Shown: positions 1 through 51,215, counted from the stretch's first letter. The stretch is DNA of 64,000 bases from Temnopleurus reevesii (GCA_036244855.1 BQKZ01000056.1:170001-234000); one strand, 5' to 3'. The notes: generated from the sequence alone by a model not told the origin. Program-made: numbers and translations.

Positions 1-536
1 ATTATATCCTACTCATAAGATTGTATCCATTGTCATTGGTCAATGAGCAGTGATGTGATTAAAAATATTTTCACCATGAAATAAAATGGATATGGCGTGA
101 CGTCAATCTCGGAATAGTTTTCGTTATGAAAAATATTCTGACGTCATCCCGCGATACCGCGATATATTCTGACGTCATCCCGCGAAACCGCGATATCCAC
201 GACGATGAACCGAGATTTAATCTCGTACATGTCGTAGATGATGATGATTTGGAGGAATTCATTTCATCGACAGATTACAAGTAGGATATAAATTTGATTA
301 ATATGTCGGTTTTACTTGTGTAGGCGCGGATATAAATCAAATATGCCATGCACATTTTTCGAAGTACTATTGTAATTATGGATTCTTCGGTGATCGGCAT
401 TGTTTTTCTCGGGTGCCCCTCGGAAAATAGTGATATGCCAGTCACCTCACAATCCATAATTTCAACTAGAACTTCTCAGTGCATGGTGTATTTGATTACT
501 ATTACACTCTCCAGCATTTATTATTTGACTACTCAC
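1..536. other. Intron after collagen exon 21
   Basis: No Gly-X-Y coding on the minus strand and no other recognisable gene. Two near-identical short tracts around 139-190, each holding tattctgacgtcatcccgcg, form a small direct repeat. Confidence 0.5.
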
Positions 537-38817
<38,281 letters not shown>

Positions 38818-39460
38818 GTTGCTCTAGTTCCTTCTAATGGACGGTGATTTATGGACTTGATATATTCCCGAAGGTACTTTGATCACCTCAGAGACATCAG
38901 GCGATAATACGAGTTCCTAAGAGTCAGTTTGCCGATATCCTCAAACCACAAGTGCCTCAAAGGCTAACGTATTCTTGCAGATATTGCTCGAATCGTTATC
39001 CAGACGCCCACTTCGGTGAAATAGATGTTTTTATCTAGTAGAAAGCCAGATCAATTGTTATAAAGCTTGGTCAGATTTTGGCGTTATTGTAACAGCTTAA
39101 TTCCTGATGATCTTCAACGGCGTGGATGAGATACGTCATTGATCTTGGTCAAACCTGGATACTTTGGTCTTTCGGATAGCTCTAGGCCTGACTGCATACG
39201 TGGCCCACTAGCATCACAGAAAACCTCCCAAGTATTCGATTGACAGCCAGTCCAGCATACGCTTCATACGCAATGCTTTGCAAGCACTGTGCTCAACCAG
39301 CGGCATCTAACCAGGCACAACCGTGAGGGGAAGAAGCCAGCGGGATTATACCACACGAGGGAAGAAGAGAGAAAAAAGATTGGAGGGAGGAATTTCTTCT
39401 TTTTAATCCTCTAACCCGACCCAGGCTGACAGATATTGGGAGGTGATATCGGAGAGCAGC
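38818..39460 (-). other. Probable 5' untranslated leader of the collagen gene
   Basis: Unspliced stretch between the TATA-like box and the start codon. An in-frame TAG lies nine bases before the ATG, so translation cannot begin further upstream in this frame. Several upstream ATG triplets are present, which would make a long leader with upstream ORFs. The leader could also be spliced; its exact start is inferred. Confidence 0.4.
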
Positions 39461-39482
39461 TTGGGAGAGTACGGGACGCGCC

Positions 39483-39492
39483 CTTTTATTTA
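39483..39492 (-). promoter_or_regulatory. TATA-like box, candidate collagen promoter
   Basis: Minus-strand TAAATAAAAG followed by a GC-rich run (GGGCGCG) lies about 670 bases upstream of the collagen start codon. Initiation would be expected near 39455-39460. The region upstream (39493-39570) is more GC-rich than the surroundings. Placement as the collagen promoter is inferred from the exon model, since no transcript is available. Confidence 0.45.
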
Positions 39493-40632
39493 CCCGGCGA
39501 TCTCGGCATGCAGTGACATCTCAAACCGCCTCCCTGCCCAGCGGGTGGCGCCCGAGGCTTATTGGCTAGTTCTCTGGTTCGCTGTGGAAGTGTAATTTTA
39601 GTTCAAGAATAGAAGATGGAAGTATGGAGGAGACAGTGAAATATGGCAACATAAACATAATTTGAGAGACATTACGTGTGAATTAAGGTGTTGATAAACG
39701 GGACAGAGTTGTAAACATGTAGCAGTTAGAAAGATTGGGGCGGTGGCAAATTAAAATATATTCTCAATCCGGCCTGTGTGTAATCTCCCTATATGTACAC
39801 CAATCCTTAATTTCGTTATTGTTTCATAATCCATATTCTCACCTATTTTGCCTAAAGTTTAGTTGAAAAAACCCTACATTTATAGATACTCGGAATACCC
39901 CCCCCCCCCCCGTTTTCCCGGTTTCCCCCTCTCTTTTCATGCTTTTAGGAGTTCTACATCACTATCGAACCGAGAGAACCATCTAAGAGCATGGGACATA
40001 TCATCGGAAGGAGAAAGAGTTGTTAAAAATATTTGATGAACTCATTCATATATGTTTGTCTGATTCCTATCAAAAGTACATATTCTATTCTGAAAAGCAA
40101 GATTGTCAATTTCGACTCATATCAGGCCAACTATATCTGACCAAATTTGAGCAGACGGGACACCCTTTACTAGAAAGATGAAAGGCGTAACGAATTTTCC
40201 AATTTTCCGCACGCTTTTTAAGTCTGTTAGGGATTTGTTTTCTTATCAAACAATAACGGAGGTGTGAAAAAAGCAAAACTACAACAAAAATAGACAAAAA
40301 ACAAATACCAATTGGTTAATTTGTCATCCCATGGATGGGAGGATATCCGCCCTCCACATTAGATTTGAAAACCGTCCTAGCTACCAATCATGCAACTCCC
40401 CTAATTCCCACCACAAATCCCATTTTCCTATTTTTCTAGAAAACTAGACAAAATATTTCTTTTCTCTTCAGGTGAAATATGGAAATTTTGATTCTGCATG
40501 GATTTGGGGATGGATATTTTTGATTCCTTGTCTACTTCTCTTTGAAAGTAACAAAATGTGAAATTCTGTATACAAAGTGAATTGAGAGTTATCGATGTTG
40601 GCGGCCATTTTGTGGCTCAGTGGTAACCGGTC

Positions 40633-40871
40633 ATGTGTGGCTCAGTGGTAGAGCGCCTGCTACATTAACGGAAGGTCGTGGGTTCGATCCCCGGCCGAGT
40701 CATACCAAAGACTTATAAAAATGGGACCATCTGCCTTCTTGCTCGGCATTTATGGAAGGAGAAGGGTAAATAATAACGTTATGTAATATGTTATGCAGGG
40801 CCCGCTGGAAGAGCAGCTAGTTTAAAGCTGATTGTGGCTACCCTGGGTAAATAAGACATTATTATTATTAT
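40633..40871 (+). mobile_element. tRNA-derived SINE, family B
   Basis: Head GTGTGGCTCAGTGGTAGAGC with B box GGGTTCGATCC, a body unlike family A (gggcccgctggaagagcagc), and a tail ending in (ATT)n. The tRNA part lacks a pairing acceptor stem. Confidence 0.8.
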
Positions 40872-41856
40872 GTGCGTTGCCAATTTAAGGAGCCCGTGAT
40901 GGATTTAAATCAAAACTTAAAAAAATCATAACTTTTGAATGGAGTGTCGGTTTTGTATTTTCACACTTTAATCATTACATTTTTCTCATCCATTGAGAGC
41001 ACATCAATATCTGATTGAAGTTCTCCTTTAAAATACAATAACCGAATCTGAATGCTATTTTGAAAAATATGTGTCTTGATTTACTATTATTTGCCCAAAA
41101 TGGTCAATTCATTCGGTCAGTGGTCACAGAGAAGAAATGAGCAATTTTGCAGTTGAAAAGCATGAACATAATGAACAACGCATCTCCTTCCAAAAAAAAA
41201 ACAACAACAACTTTGAGGGAAAATAATACTTATGACATGTGCAAATATCCGACATGACGTCACAGACTCCGTCGATGTTGTCGATCGCACGGATCCCCAA
41301 GAGCGACAGTGATCGTCAAATATCTGCGAATTTGAAAATGTATAACTTTTGCTCAAATTTTCACAAATTGTTCATCGCATTTTGTAATCGTTTAATGAGA
41401 ACATGACAATTCCAAGGGTTGGTCGCCCCCCCCCCCTTTAAATTTGATATTGCTCCCTTCCCCAATACTCATGCCCCAATGTCGTGTTTTAAGAGCAATA
41501 TTGTATTGCTCTTCGAAAAGGAATTATTTTCCAAAAGTTTAACCCCATGCTATTTTTGTCTACCACACGCACGAAAACAACCCATTTATATAATTGAATC
41601 ATATATCTAAAAAGGGAGGGAATTATGTCTAGACAGGCATACCAATGTCTTTGTGTCGTGTTGGTATTCATGATGGGTGTCGTGTAGATTTATTCTATGA
41701 ATTTCGAAGGAACGGAAATACTGTCAATCACCATAAGCACTTGTAGGTGGCTTGAAAATGTTGAACTATTATCATTATTGATCTCAACACTTCACATAAA
41801 ACAACTGTTGAATCGTTGAATTTTCAAAGTGAATATTCAGCTTCCAGGGTGATATG

Positions 41857-41975
41857 GAAGCGTCATGGTGTAGTGGTTCTGACTTTTGACTTTCATGCAG
41901 AGGTTCGTGGTTCGAGTCCATTGTACTGCACTCAACTTGGATGAGGTGATGTGTACCTGGTAGGAATATATTCAA
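41857..41975 (+). mobile_element. tRNA-derived SINE, family A (5' fragment)
   Basis: Plus-strand GCGTCATGGTGTAGTGGTTC and GGTTCGAGTCC, followed by tactgcactcaacttggatg; truncated after about 115 bases. Confidence 0.75.
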
Positions 41976-42487
41976 GATTCAGGATTCAAGATTCGTTTTT
42001 ATTTCATTTTTCAAAAGCAAAACAAACAAACAAAAATACATAATTAATAGATGCATCAAATAACAACATATGTGTAGACTTATAAGTACAGAAATGATAT
42101 TAAAAGATGATAAGTAAACAAAAACCAAAAATCATAGATGCACCAGATAACAACATAATTGTGATCTTAGTACGGATATGTTATTCTAAGATAATAAGTA
42201 AATCAGAAAAATTCAATTGGGGAAAATATCCCTCATAATACATAAGCGCCTCACAAAGTAATATGGCTAAACCCAGGGTAATGATACTGCGATAACTCAT
42301 TAATTGCATCTTTTATGTTACAAGCCCCATGTGTAGTAAGTCTATTTTTAGAATCAAGTGACGTGACAGTTGGTAGTATGATGCTGCAGCTGCAGCAGCT
42401 TATAACCAGAGTGTGACGTCATGCTGAAACAGGTATGCAGGACTTAGGATGCCTTTCGATAAAAACAACTAACAACGCGAGATGTTA

Positions 42488-42667
42488 GCGGGTATTCGAA
42501 ATGGTTGGAAGGGGAGTTGTGGACGATAAAAAACGAGTGCGCAACTGATGTGCGCAATTAAAGATGAGTTTCGCACTTGTTTAACGAGCAGATAGATCAA
42601 TTGCGCATTAGTTTCCTACCATTTGTTAATGGTAGGAAACCCTAGTCTGTCCATCCGATTCGAGAAC
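42488..42667. mobile_element. Palindromic DNA element, GGGTTTTCGAAATT family
   Basis: Ends GGGTATTCGAAATGGTTGGA and TCCATCCGATTCGAGAAC-like; interior has repeated tgatgtgcgcaatta. Sibling of 42682-42866. Confidence 0.6.
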
Positions 42668-42681
42668 ACAATATCATGATT

Positions 42682-42866
42682 ATTAGTGGGTTTTCTAAAT
42701 TGTTGGACGGAGCGTTGTGGACGGTAAAAAAAGACAGTGAGCATCTGATGTGCGCATTAATATGACTAGTGGGAAACTGATGTGCGCATCATTTGTCACA
42801 TCAGATTCGCACTCGTTTCCTAACCATCGAAAAGCTCCCGTTCATCAATTTCGAAAACCCACTAAT
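42682..42866. mobile_element. Palindromic DNA element, GGGTTTTCGAAATT family (best copy)
   Basis: Ends ATTAGTGGGTTTTCTAAATT and AATTTCGAAAACCCACTAAT mirror each other; interior with gatgtgcgcat in inverted pairs. No coding. Confidence 0.75.
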
Positions 42867-43870
42867 GTGGAAGATGACGATATTATTTTTCAATTCTTTG
42901 CTTCAGTGCTCAAAGGAGTCCAATCAAATTATTATATTTCCGTATAAAAACATTTATTATTTAAAGATACGTCGTAATTCCCACATTATCTTTCGCCCAT
43001 CCAAAGTACTAGTCGTTTGTGGGGTCCGTGTACATTTACACTACTCACAAGTATACACATATGATAAGCAAATAGGAAAGAATAACAAATCACAAAAAAA
43101 ACATACCACATTAAAGTTACCGAAAGTAGAATAAATGTGCGAAACTTTGCATTTTTTTTTTATTTCATCCAATTATCTATATGATGTGCAAGATATATAG
43201 CATGTGATGTCATTAATAAATCGGACATTACTGGTATACAGTATTCACATTACATTGCAATATCTTTCAAAAGTAATCGAATAAAATACAACCTCATAAT
43301 AAGTGAAAATGCGTGTACAGTATAAGACATATACATTGTTTTAATGTAGTACATACTGCTTCATGTGCTCTCGGTAGTTTTTTTTTTTGTAATGATATTG
43401 TTATTGTTTTCTCTCAGATCAAAACATATTCAAAATTATATGTGACAAAATTTAACATATTCTTCATAACAAAATTCTAAATTTAGTATAAATTGTTTCT
43501 TAAATCAGAACAGTCTTACACAAACTACAATGACAAAATTACACATTCTTTAAGAAACAGATGAAGAGACATTTTGATTTAAACTTAAATTACGAAAACA
43601 CTATTCATCTGTGATCTATGGAACAGACATGAATATACTCATTAAGGAGGCATAATTAGAGAAATAGCCACAACAAGTATGGACAACATCGATATTAATT
43701 ATAATCGACGAATAAAAAACGATCCCACAATAAGAAAAACGCATGTATATACAACAGGGCACAACATTATAGGCTTACACTGTTTCAATCTTGTGAATAG
43801 TTAGTACTATATGCGTTTCGATAGTATAAATAACAACGGTATAAACTCTCCTATAACAGGAGAATAAACT

Positions 43871-44152
43871 TCAAGTCAAATAAAATGCTTCTAAATGTAG
43901 TCGCCACGTCAGAATTGTCAGAGGGCGCACGTATGATGTTTTCTACACCTCTGATACGGTATCAATAGAAACTGGACACAACATTAACCCATACTGGCGA
44001 CACATCATACAATTAGTCCGTGCAAGTTATAATATTTACAAACTACAAATATTACATAAAACTTAAAATTACAGTAAAATCATACAGTGCACCCTCTGAC
44101 GACTCCGACGCGCCGGCTACATTTAAAAGCATTTTATTTGACTTTAAGAACT
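43871..44152. mobile_element. Inverted-repeat DNA element with about 60-base ends
   Basis: Left end CAAGTCAAATAAAATGCTTC then taaatgtag...gtcagagggcgca; right end is the mirror (tgcaccctctgac...ctacatttaaaagcattttatttgac). Interior without a gene. Confidence 0.7.
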
Positions 44153-44411
44153 TTCCAATGCAAGCCATTTTCCGGTACTCGGCGGCCATACAACTCGGAT
44201 TCGCCATGTCGGAAGCATGTATCAAGCTTAAAAAAAGATATTTCCTTTCATACCGGGCATGGTGAATTGATATTCAAACAATCATTCATTCATTTAATGT
44301 ATTCATTCACGGTACTAACATCAGCCAGAGGCTTTTTCCAGTTAGTCTGTGCAAGTTAAAATATTTACAAATTTCAAATATTACATAAAACTTAAAATGA
44401 CAGTAAAATCA
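44008..44411. repeat. Direct repeat of about 75 bases
   Basis: ttacataaaacttaaaat with gtgcaagtta upstream and acagtaaaatca downstream occurs at 44016-44082 and again at 44346-44411, spacing about 331 bases. Confidence 0.75.
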
Positions 44412-44850
44412 ATGAATATACTTAAAATAGGCGAATACAGTAAACACAATATTTTTCTTCTTTGAATATAAACAAATATGAAGCAAAAATTCGAGAAGTA
44501 AAAATACCCCTTCAAAGCGACATGCCATGGTGTGCACATTTGCTATTGAGTTTAGACCGACCATGACACCTTCCAAACGCTAGGACGCCCTTAGGCCCTC
44601 GGAACTTTCTCCGATGGACAGTTCCACACCGGAAGCTCATTCGAAGGACTACTTTTACTTCGGTCATTCTCCTGGTAAAGCCCAGCGAGATGTTTCACCT
44701 AGATAAAAAAAGACTTTAAAACAACTTTAAGTTCGACTTTTACCAGTTCTTGCGCTGAATACGCGCAATAGTGTGAACCATTATGCGCAAGAAGGGATAC
44801 CAGTCGATCTTAAAGTCGTTCTTAAAGTATTTCTTATTTTTGTGAAACAC

Positions 44851-44982
44851 CTCACTGGTCACATAAGGGCCCGGAAGCAACACGCTTCAACACGACTCTT
44901 TGTTCTGAGTCAGTTAGCTGTGAATTAATAAAGAGTCGTATTGAATCGTGTTGCTTCCGGTCTTCTATGTGACCGAGGCTTA
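44851..44982. mobile_element. Near-complete palindrome MITE, GGTCACATA family
   Basis: Mirrored GGTCACATA, CCGGAAGCAACACG and GACTCTTT blocks around a short centre. One of five copies in the window. Confidence 0.75.
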
Positions 44983-45036
44983 AAGCAGTATCTCGGAGGA
45001 CAAATTTCCAGACGACAATCTATTCTGAAAACGTCT

Positions 45037-45171
45037 TATGCCCCGGTCACATAGGACTCCGGAAGCAAGAAGATTCACCCCGACTCTTTGTTAATTCACA
45101 GTTAACTGCCTCAGAACAACGAGGTCGGGGTGAATCGTGTTGCTTCCGGGGTCCTATGTGACCGGGGCTTA
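45037..45171. mobile_element. Near-complete palindrome MITE, GGTCACATA family (best copy)
   Basis: Ends GCCCCGGTCACATAGGACTC and the mirror GGGTCCTATGTGACCGGGGC; arms extend about 60 bases each with CCGGAAGCAA and ATTCACCCCGAC blocks. Confidence 0.82.
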
Positions 45172-46217
45172 AGGGACCACTTCTTACTGGGAACACTTTT
45201 CCCGAGGAATACCATCCCGAGGGTGAAAATCCACAAGACATGAAATGAGTTGTTATCGGGGGAATCTGTGCCCCGGGGAATTGTATTCAACACGAATTAA
45301 GTCGAACGCCAATTCAATGGTCCTTTGCAATGCAATTCAAATAGGACCCGGCTTGTGATTGTTGTGTCCGCACGGTTCAATACAAGACGTACGGATCTTT
45401 AGTCCGTGACCCACTTTATTTTGCGGAAATAGATTATATCCTGTAATATTCATGGAATGGTCCTCAAAGGAGTTAGGACTAGACGGATTTGTACACAAGA
45501 TGAGATGTTCACCGTGGTAGTTGTCCAGTATGAATCGTCCCCGGCAGGTGCGTTTCACTTTTTATAAAGCATCAGTTATTTTAACGTGCCACGTTCGAGT
45601 CCATGAAACATGTTGCGTGTTGAATCATGGATACATTGGTGTATATTGGTGACTTGTGGAAAAAGTAAAAATGTATAAATACAAATGGAAATGTATAAAT
45701 ACATCTTCTGTATAGAGAGGCATACATGTCAATCCCAAGAATACCTTTCCCCAATAGATTCGGGTTGCGATTATCCGCGCCGCGCCGCCTCGGAGCTGAT
45801 ATAAATGTGCTTCGTGATCGTGATAGCTGGCATGTGTTTGACGGCTTGTTCATTTGCCATTATTTTGACCGCAAATGGTTGCAACCAATTGAGCACGATG
45901 GACAAATACCCTCTAGAGTCTATGGCGTAACAAGCAGGAATCATAAGTGTTAGAATCACTATCGGACGGTTGACCTAAAGGTCCTGCAGGAGGCATCTTG
46001 AGTCATTTCATGGATTTGTTCGGCAAAATGGCTAGGTGAAAACGTCGGGGAAAATCAAGGAGAGACTGCCAAGCAATGGTACCCAGGCTGCCAGTGAAAA
46101 GTGTCAGGATGTGCATAGGAGAATTAACGGAGCTGTGTAATTAACACTCCGTAAACTGACCTGGGCTCCGGGATAGACCTTAATATATTACAACTGGACA
46201 AAGTTTCTGCGGTCATG

Positions 46218-47264
46218 TTAGTACTGATCACTCCTGCAAATTATCTTTCGCATCTCTTTTCTGAAATCAGCCCCGGACACGAGGTATAGCAGAATATTTG
46301 TACTGACGCTACCCCCGATGAAATCCGTGGAAATAGCCCACACCCATTTGGGAATATAAATATCAGATGCAGACGTCAAAGTAAACACAATAGTTATGGG
46401 TAGCCAAGATAGGAGGTATGCACCGGTCACGAGCAGAGGCAAACGCAAGCTTCGCAGAATGCGGCGGATAGAATCCCTTTTAGCCTTCCGCAGTCGCTCA
46501 TTGATGTCTCGGTCGGCATCGGTATTGCGACCAGACTGGGCGGTGTTGATACGAACACGACTGACGACTCGTAGCTGTATGCCAATCTTCTTCAACTGCA
46601 TGCGAGTTATGTAGATGATCCTAGCGTACATTGCAAGGAGGACGAAAGCCAAGAGCCACACGCCGAAGGTGAACTGTATCAGTGTGAACGGTAGAAGCGA
46701 TGGGTCAGAAAAGGACAGGAGGCATATGGTGGAGCCTTCCTGATACGTTATAGCGCCCTCTCCGATGACCCACACAGAGAAACAAGCCAGGATGAAGATA
46801 TAGAGAGACGTTGACAACAATGCAATGATGACCCTCTTCCGGGTGACAATTGCCCGGTATCGCAGCGGTCTAGAGATCTGAATATAACGGTCTACATTCA
46901 GAAAGAGAATGAAAGAAGAACTAGTCGGTGGTCCGATGCTGAGGATCAAACCGGTTATTAAACAGTATATGCTGCCACCTGACGTATCTACGATCCATTC
47001 TTTGCTGTGCATCACGACTGCTCCAGAGATGGCGTAGGTGGCAGCGATAATGAGATCAGAGATTGCTATGGCAATGTAGAAATGTTTGCTTTCTTCGCCC
47101 AAACTCGTCGTGGACATTCTCGGAATCACATGTAAGTTGATGATGTTTCCTGTAACCCCTAAGACTCCAATAAGTATCATAGTCGCCGCCTGCACCAAGG
47201 AATATACATCTCTCGTCGACTTTTCATCATCCAATGTACTGTCTATCGAAGTGAAATTTTCCAT
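46218..47264 (-). CDS. Rhodopsin-class G protein-coupled receptor, single exon, 348 aa
   Basis: Intact intronless frame from ATG to stop. Seven hydrophobic segments are visible. TM1 holds GVTGN (conserved Asn); TM2 has AISDL (conserved Asp); Cys before TM3 (IYCLI) and TM3 ends DRY (NVDRYIQI); a long basic third inner loop (about residues 225-270) follows TM5; TM6 carries WLP in YLLSWLP; TM7 has NILLY in place of NPxxY, followed by ADFRKEM and helix 8. An N-glycosylation site (NFT) lies in the short N-terminus. It would sit in the plasma membrane and signal through G proteins. The ligand is unknown. Sea urchins carry a large family of intronless, fast-evolving receptors, some sensory, and this looks like one, but that assignment is by inference. 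It might also be an orphan neuropeptide or amine receptor. Confidence 0.93.
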   Translation of the reverse strand: MENFTSIDSTLDDEKSTRDVYSLVQAATMILIGVLGVTGNIINLHVIPRMSTTSLGEESKHFYIAIAISDLIIAATYAISGAVVMHSKEWIVDTSGGSIYCLITGLILSIGPPTSSSFILFLNVDRYIQISRPLRYRAIVTRKRVIIALLSTSLYIFILACFSVWVIGEGAITYQEGSTICLLSFSDPSLLPFTLIQFTFGVWLLAFVLLAMYARIIYITRMQLKKIGIQLRVVSRVRINTAQSGRNTDADRDINERLRKAKRDSIRRILRSLRLPLLVTGAYLLSWLPITIVFTLTSASDIYIPKWVWAISTDFIGGSVSTNILLYLVSGADFRKEMRKIICRSDQY

Positions 47265-48464
47265 AGTAGAACAGTTTGTTACTTGGTTGTAGTGTTGTGA
47301 TCCTAAACTTTTATATCGTGGGTTCGAATCCTTCCTGGTCTCTGCTCTGTTGTGCTATCCGATCATCAAAAACACCACCTTCGCAGTTGCAGTAAACATG
47401 AAGAATAATATCGACTAGCATGATAGATATTGTTAAATTGAATAGTTCAAAAGTATGGCGAAGTTCAAGCATGGGTGATAAAAAAAAAAGGATTATACAA
47501 TCTCCTCTAAGTGCTAAAGATAGTTGTGCTTCATCGCATAGATTCAGACAGGTAACAAAAAGTATACAACAAGCAACCAGGCCGCTCTCACGGACGTTCA
47601 ATGTTTTGTCTTTAGAAGTATAATACACTTGTTACGCAAGATGTGAACTGAGATAATAAGAAGGCGGAAGCAATAAGATATTGAATCAAGAATTAACTAT
47701 CAGATGATTCAATCTCGTAATGATGCATGAATGCGCTGATGACAAGGCTATTATACACTTATCTAATACCCCCCTAGTGGCCGTCAAATAACATGAATAA
47801 TAAGTGTTCGACCACTCTCGGAAGGTAATGAAGAAAACCTGCCTATTTTTGGGTTCTCTTATCTTGCTTCCTTGAAACTGGACAATAATTTGAATTATTC
47901 AAAATTATATTCTATATAAATGGATCGTGTCATTGGCAAATTGGAGATTACTTAACTATCAGAATATTTTTTTAACATCCATCATCGGAAATGAAAAGTA
48001 CATTACCCAACAAGTGAAACATACGTGAGATATATTAGATTTTTTTTTACTCAATGAAACAGTACTATTCTTATCAACCCACAAATAACATCTTATTAGC
48101 ACCTTACCCTTTTATAACTCTAATCTGGTCTGTACTTCGATGTAACATATTTATTAAATTTTAAAAAATATTTACATTAACTGTAAATATTTAAATGTGT
48201 TCCATGGTCCCATGGAAAATCAAACTTTGTTAAACAGACTGCCTAGGTAAAATCTGAATAAATAAATATCTAATAGATTTCGTAATTATTAGTATGAGGG
48301 CATTAGTGTGAAAACGAGCTAACGTAATGGCGAATTGCTGTTGTTCATGGTTAATAGATGTGTATGAAATAGAGAAATGATCGCATGTAACCTTATTAAC
48401 TTATTCCATCATCCATGTATAGGGCGAATATATTAGTATTTCTATATCTCTATTTATCCTTCTT

Positions 48465-48521
48465 TCTTAGCGCTTAGGGACTTTCCCTGTGCGAGGGATA
48501 AGCGCTATATAAAAAATACGT

Positions 48522-48566
<45 letters not shown>
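48465..48566 (+). repeat. SINE tail fragment and (ATT)n microsatellite
   Basis: gataagcgctatataaaaaa followed by 13 or more att units, matching the 3' end of the SINE at 49789-50082. Confidence 0.75.
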
Positions 48567-48567
<1 letters not shown>

Positions 48568-48759
48568 AAATGAGAAAAATATCAGTACCTCTACTCGCTA
48601 TAATAATTTTGCGCGTGCCCAGCAATTGCATACAACAAACGAATAAGCATCATTATGACATCCGGTTTGATTGAAGATATTGTTATGATTAATCGTAATG
48701 CGGCAGTCACACTGACATGTTGCTACTAAACCCTGCTACCAAACTTAATTATCTTAGGT

Positions 48760-49262
48760 ATAGATTCGTAATGGTCGGGATGCAGACAGTAATGTGAACC
48801 GAGCTGATGTATTCACAATGATGATGATGATGAATTTATATTTAAAGTTGTTTCACATGCCTATATATACCTGTGTACGAAATTAGGAGAATATCTTCGA
48901 ACATTCTGGCGCATTTTACTTCAAACATGCCAAACACCCGTTATTCGTTTATGGTGCACCGGCACGCGGGCACGCCGCGCCGGCCCACCCGGCCAAAATG
49001 GACGGAGTTATCTTCGGTGGTATTTTCTGTGGTGTGTGAGTTCGCATTCATTTTGTACGTGAAGCATGTTGTGTTGGGGAGAGCGATGATGTCGTCATTT
49101 TTCATTTTGCGATAATTGAGCCAACTTTTTGATCGATTTTAATCAAACAAACTTTGAACATGCTCTAATTTGCCATTGAAATATTGCATTATGGTAATAG
49201 TTTTTACTGCAGCTTGCAAAGTAATTAAATATCTGAAGCGCCATCTCTCCCAAAACCGGTCC
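48760..49262 (+). repeat. Dispersed repeat, copy 2
   Basis: Second copy of the 36760-37250 repeat, with matching start (taatggtcgggatgcagaca) and end (gaagcgccatctctcccaaa). It has an extra GC-rich insert around 48960-49000. Confidence 0.75.
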
Positions 49263-49788
49263 ATCGGTCTAGATTCGAACTATAATACTACAAGTTGATG
49301 TTCTGTATAATCAAACAATTTGTGCAATTCAGATTGAGAAAAATAACATTCAAACGGGATAAGACGGCAATAGCTATAATTTTGTTGATCAGGTTTGATA
49401 GAAGGCTGGGATCAGCCGCTAGGTGTGACTTTCCCATAAGGGCTTGCTCTGACGTAGAGCACAATGCACTAACTATATGTTCATTTGGTTCGGGCAATCT
49501 GTCTACCTGAATGCCTATTTTCATCAGCTTTGCTCGGTATGATTGTAATCATTGTGCAGCAGGACTCCTTGTAGTTTGAAAACACAAACCCTAGACTCTC
49601 GGTGTGTGAGTGCGCAGAGCATAATACAGGGTATGCATTGTGTGACTACATCACACACATACAGCATTGCCTTGGGGAGAACACGAGACAAACAATGAGA
49701 CATGCAATGCATACACTGTATCACTCTCTGTGCATGCGCACAGCGAAACCCAAGGGTCTGTACTAGCAGACTAGACTCCTTGGTAGAT

Positions 49789-50082
49789 GAGTCGTTGTGG
49801 TGTAGTGGTTAAGACTCTCGCCTTTCAACTAGCGACTCGCTGGTTCGATCGAGTCCCACTCATGGCGTTAATTTTCCTTCAGCAAGAAATTCATCCACTT
49901 TGTGCTGCACTCGACCCAGGTGAGGTAAATGGGTACCTGACAGGAAATTTTTCCTTGACATGCCATGTGCGCTACCTACAGCTGCACTGCTAAAGCCAGG
50001 GTAAGTATGCTTCATTGTGGAGCGCTTAGGACGACTGATAAAGTTAGTGTTATGCGCTATATAAGAACGTATGATTATTATA
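49789..50082 (+). mobile_element. tRNA-derived SINE, family A
   Basis: Head GTCGTTGTGGTGTAGTGGTT, B box GGTTCGATCGAGTCC (with a small insertion), body with cagcaagaaattcatccact, and tail gtgttatgcgctatataaga. Nearly full length. Confidence 0.88.
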
Positions 50083-50799
50083 CACGACTTGAATGGGACT
50101 TCCCTGCTTTTCGAATAAGACAATAAATAAAATGAAAAAAGATACAAAAAAATTCTGATCATCTTGAAAGTGATGGATAACTGGATTCAATCGTATACAT
50201 CACCGGTAATGAATTGTTTACGAGGACAATTCGAAAGTACAATGGCTATATCTTTTATTTCATTTTGTATGTGACATGAAAATAATACTAGAATAGATAC
50301 ACTTATACTTATTAATTTGATATCAGACATCCGACATGCATGCAGTGGTGGAAACATGCAAGTAATTCTAATTTTGAAAGTTTTGTATATCAAGCAATAA
50401 AAACATTATATCAAACTATATAAAGGGTCAGCTACACCATTGTATTTATAGCGTTTGTCGAGCGTTCATGAAATATGAAAGAAGTTTGAAGGAAACCAGG
50501 AAATAGGATGTAAAAAAGCTAACCAGAGTTACGCCTAGCCAAAGAACTAGGAACGTGTAAATTTGTTTAGTTACGTGCGCAGAGCGTCAGTTGAACGCCT
50601 CCAACGTCAGTTAAGCATCTTCTTATCGTATTTATGCGTTTGTGGAGATTTTTTTTAATTCAAACTTCAATCTTTATGTAAACGCACAAGCATAATTGTA
50701 CATTAAAGGAAGGACCCTGTTTTTGCATGGATACTCAACCTTTTCAAGAAACACCTCAAAACCCATCTTTATAATTCCTAATGTAGCTGAATGTATGTA

Positions 50800-51167
50800 T
50801 TTCTATGCAGCGCTTTGTATCCTCTGGAAAAGTGCTATTTAAATTTAATTATTATTATTATTATTATGAATTTGCTTGAGCGCAGGAGCGACGAGCTACA
50901 TCCATGGTGATAACAATGCAAAGCGCGCAAGCACTTTGCAGAGTGGATACTTGCGCTATATATTGCATACTGTATAATGTTATTACAATCATTATTATCA
51001 TAATCATTATGATTATTGTTACCTTCATCATAATTGTCATCATTGTTATCACTTTTATTATCATTATTGATTTATTAGTATTATTATTGTTTCTTCTATT
51101 ATTGTTATTTCAATTATCATCATTGTTATTATTATCGTTTATTATCATTATCATTATTATCATTATG

Positions 51168-51208
<41 letters not shown>

Positions 51209-51215
51209 CTTTATG
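50800..51215 (+). repeat. SINE tails and ATT/ATC microsatellite
   Basis: Two successive SINE 3' ends (cagcgctttgtatcc..., then ttgcagagtggatacttgcg) followed by about 220 bases of ATT/ATC repeats. The Ile-rich frames here are artefacts. Confidence 0.8.

Larger units (their letters stand above)
39493..46217. other. Intergenic, repeat-rich
   Basis: Between the collagen promoter and the GPCR 3' end. Contains SINEs, four or more palindromic DNA elements and a retroelement-like AT-rich stretch at 41985-42240 beginning attcaagattcaggattcaa. No gene recognised. Confidence 0.6.
47265..49788. other. Intergenic, upstream of the GPCR
   Basis: No clear promoter or second gene. A B-box-like GGGTTCGAATCC lies at about 47321-47332 and a SINE tail with (ATT)n at 48465-48566. 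The rest is AT-rich. Confidence 0.5.

Noticed and set aside
40633..40706. tRNA-like sequence with clear A and B boxes
   Set aside because: No pairing acceptor stem and a SINE body and tail follow, so it is a retroposon head, not a tRNA gene. The same reasoning applies to the heads at 49789 and 53006.
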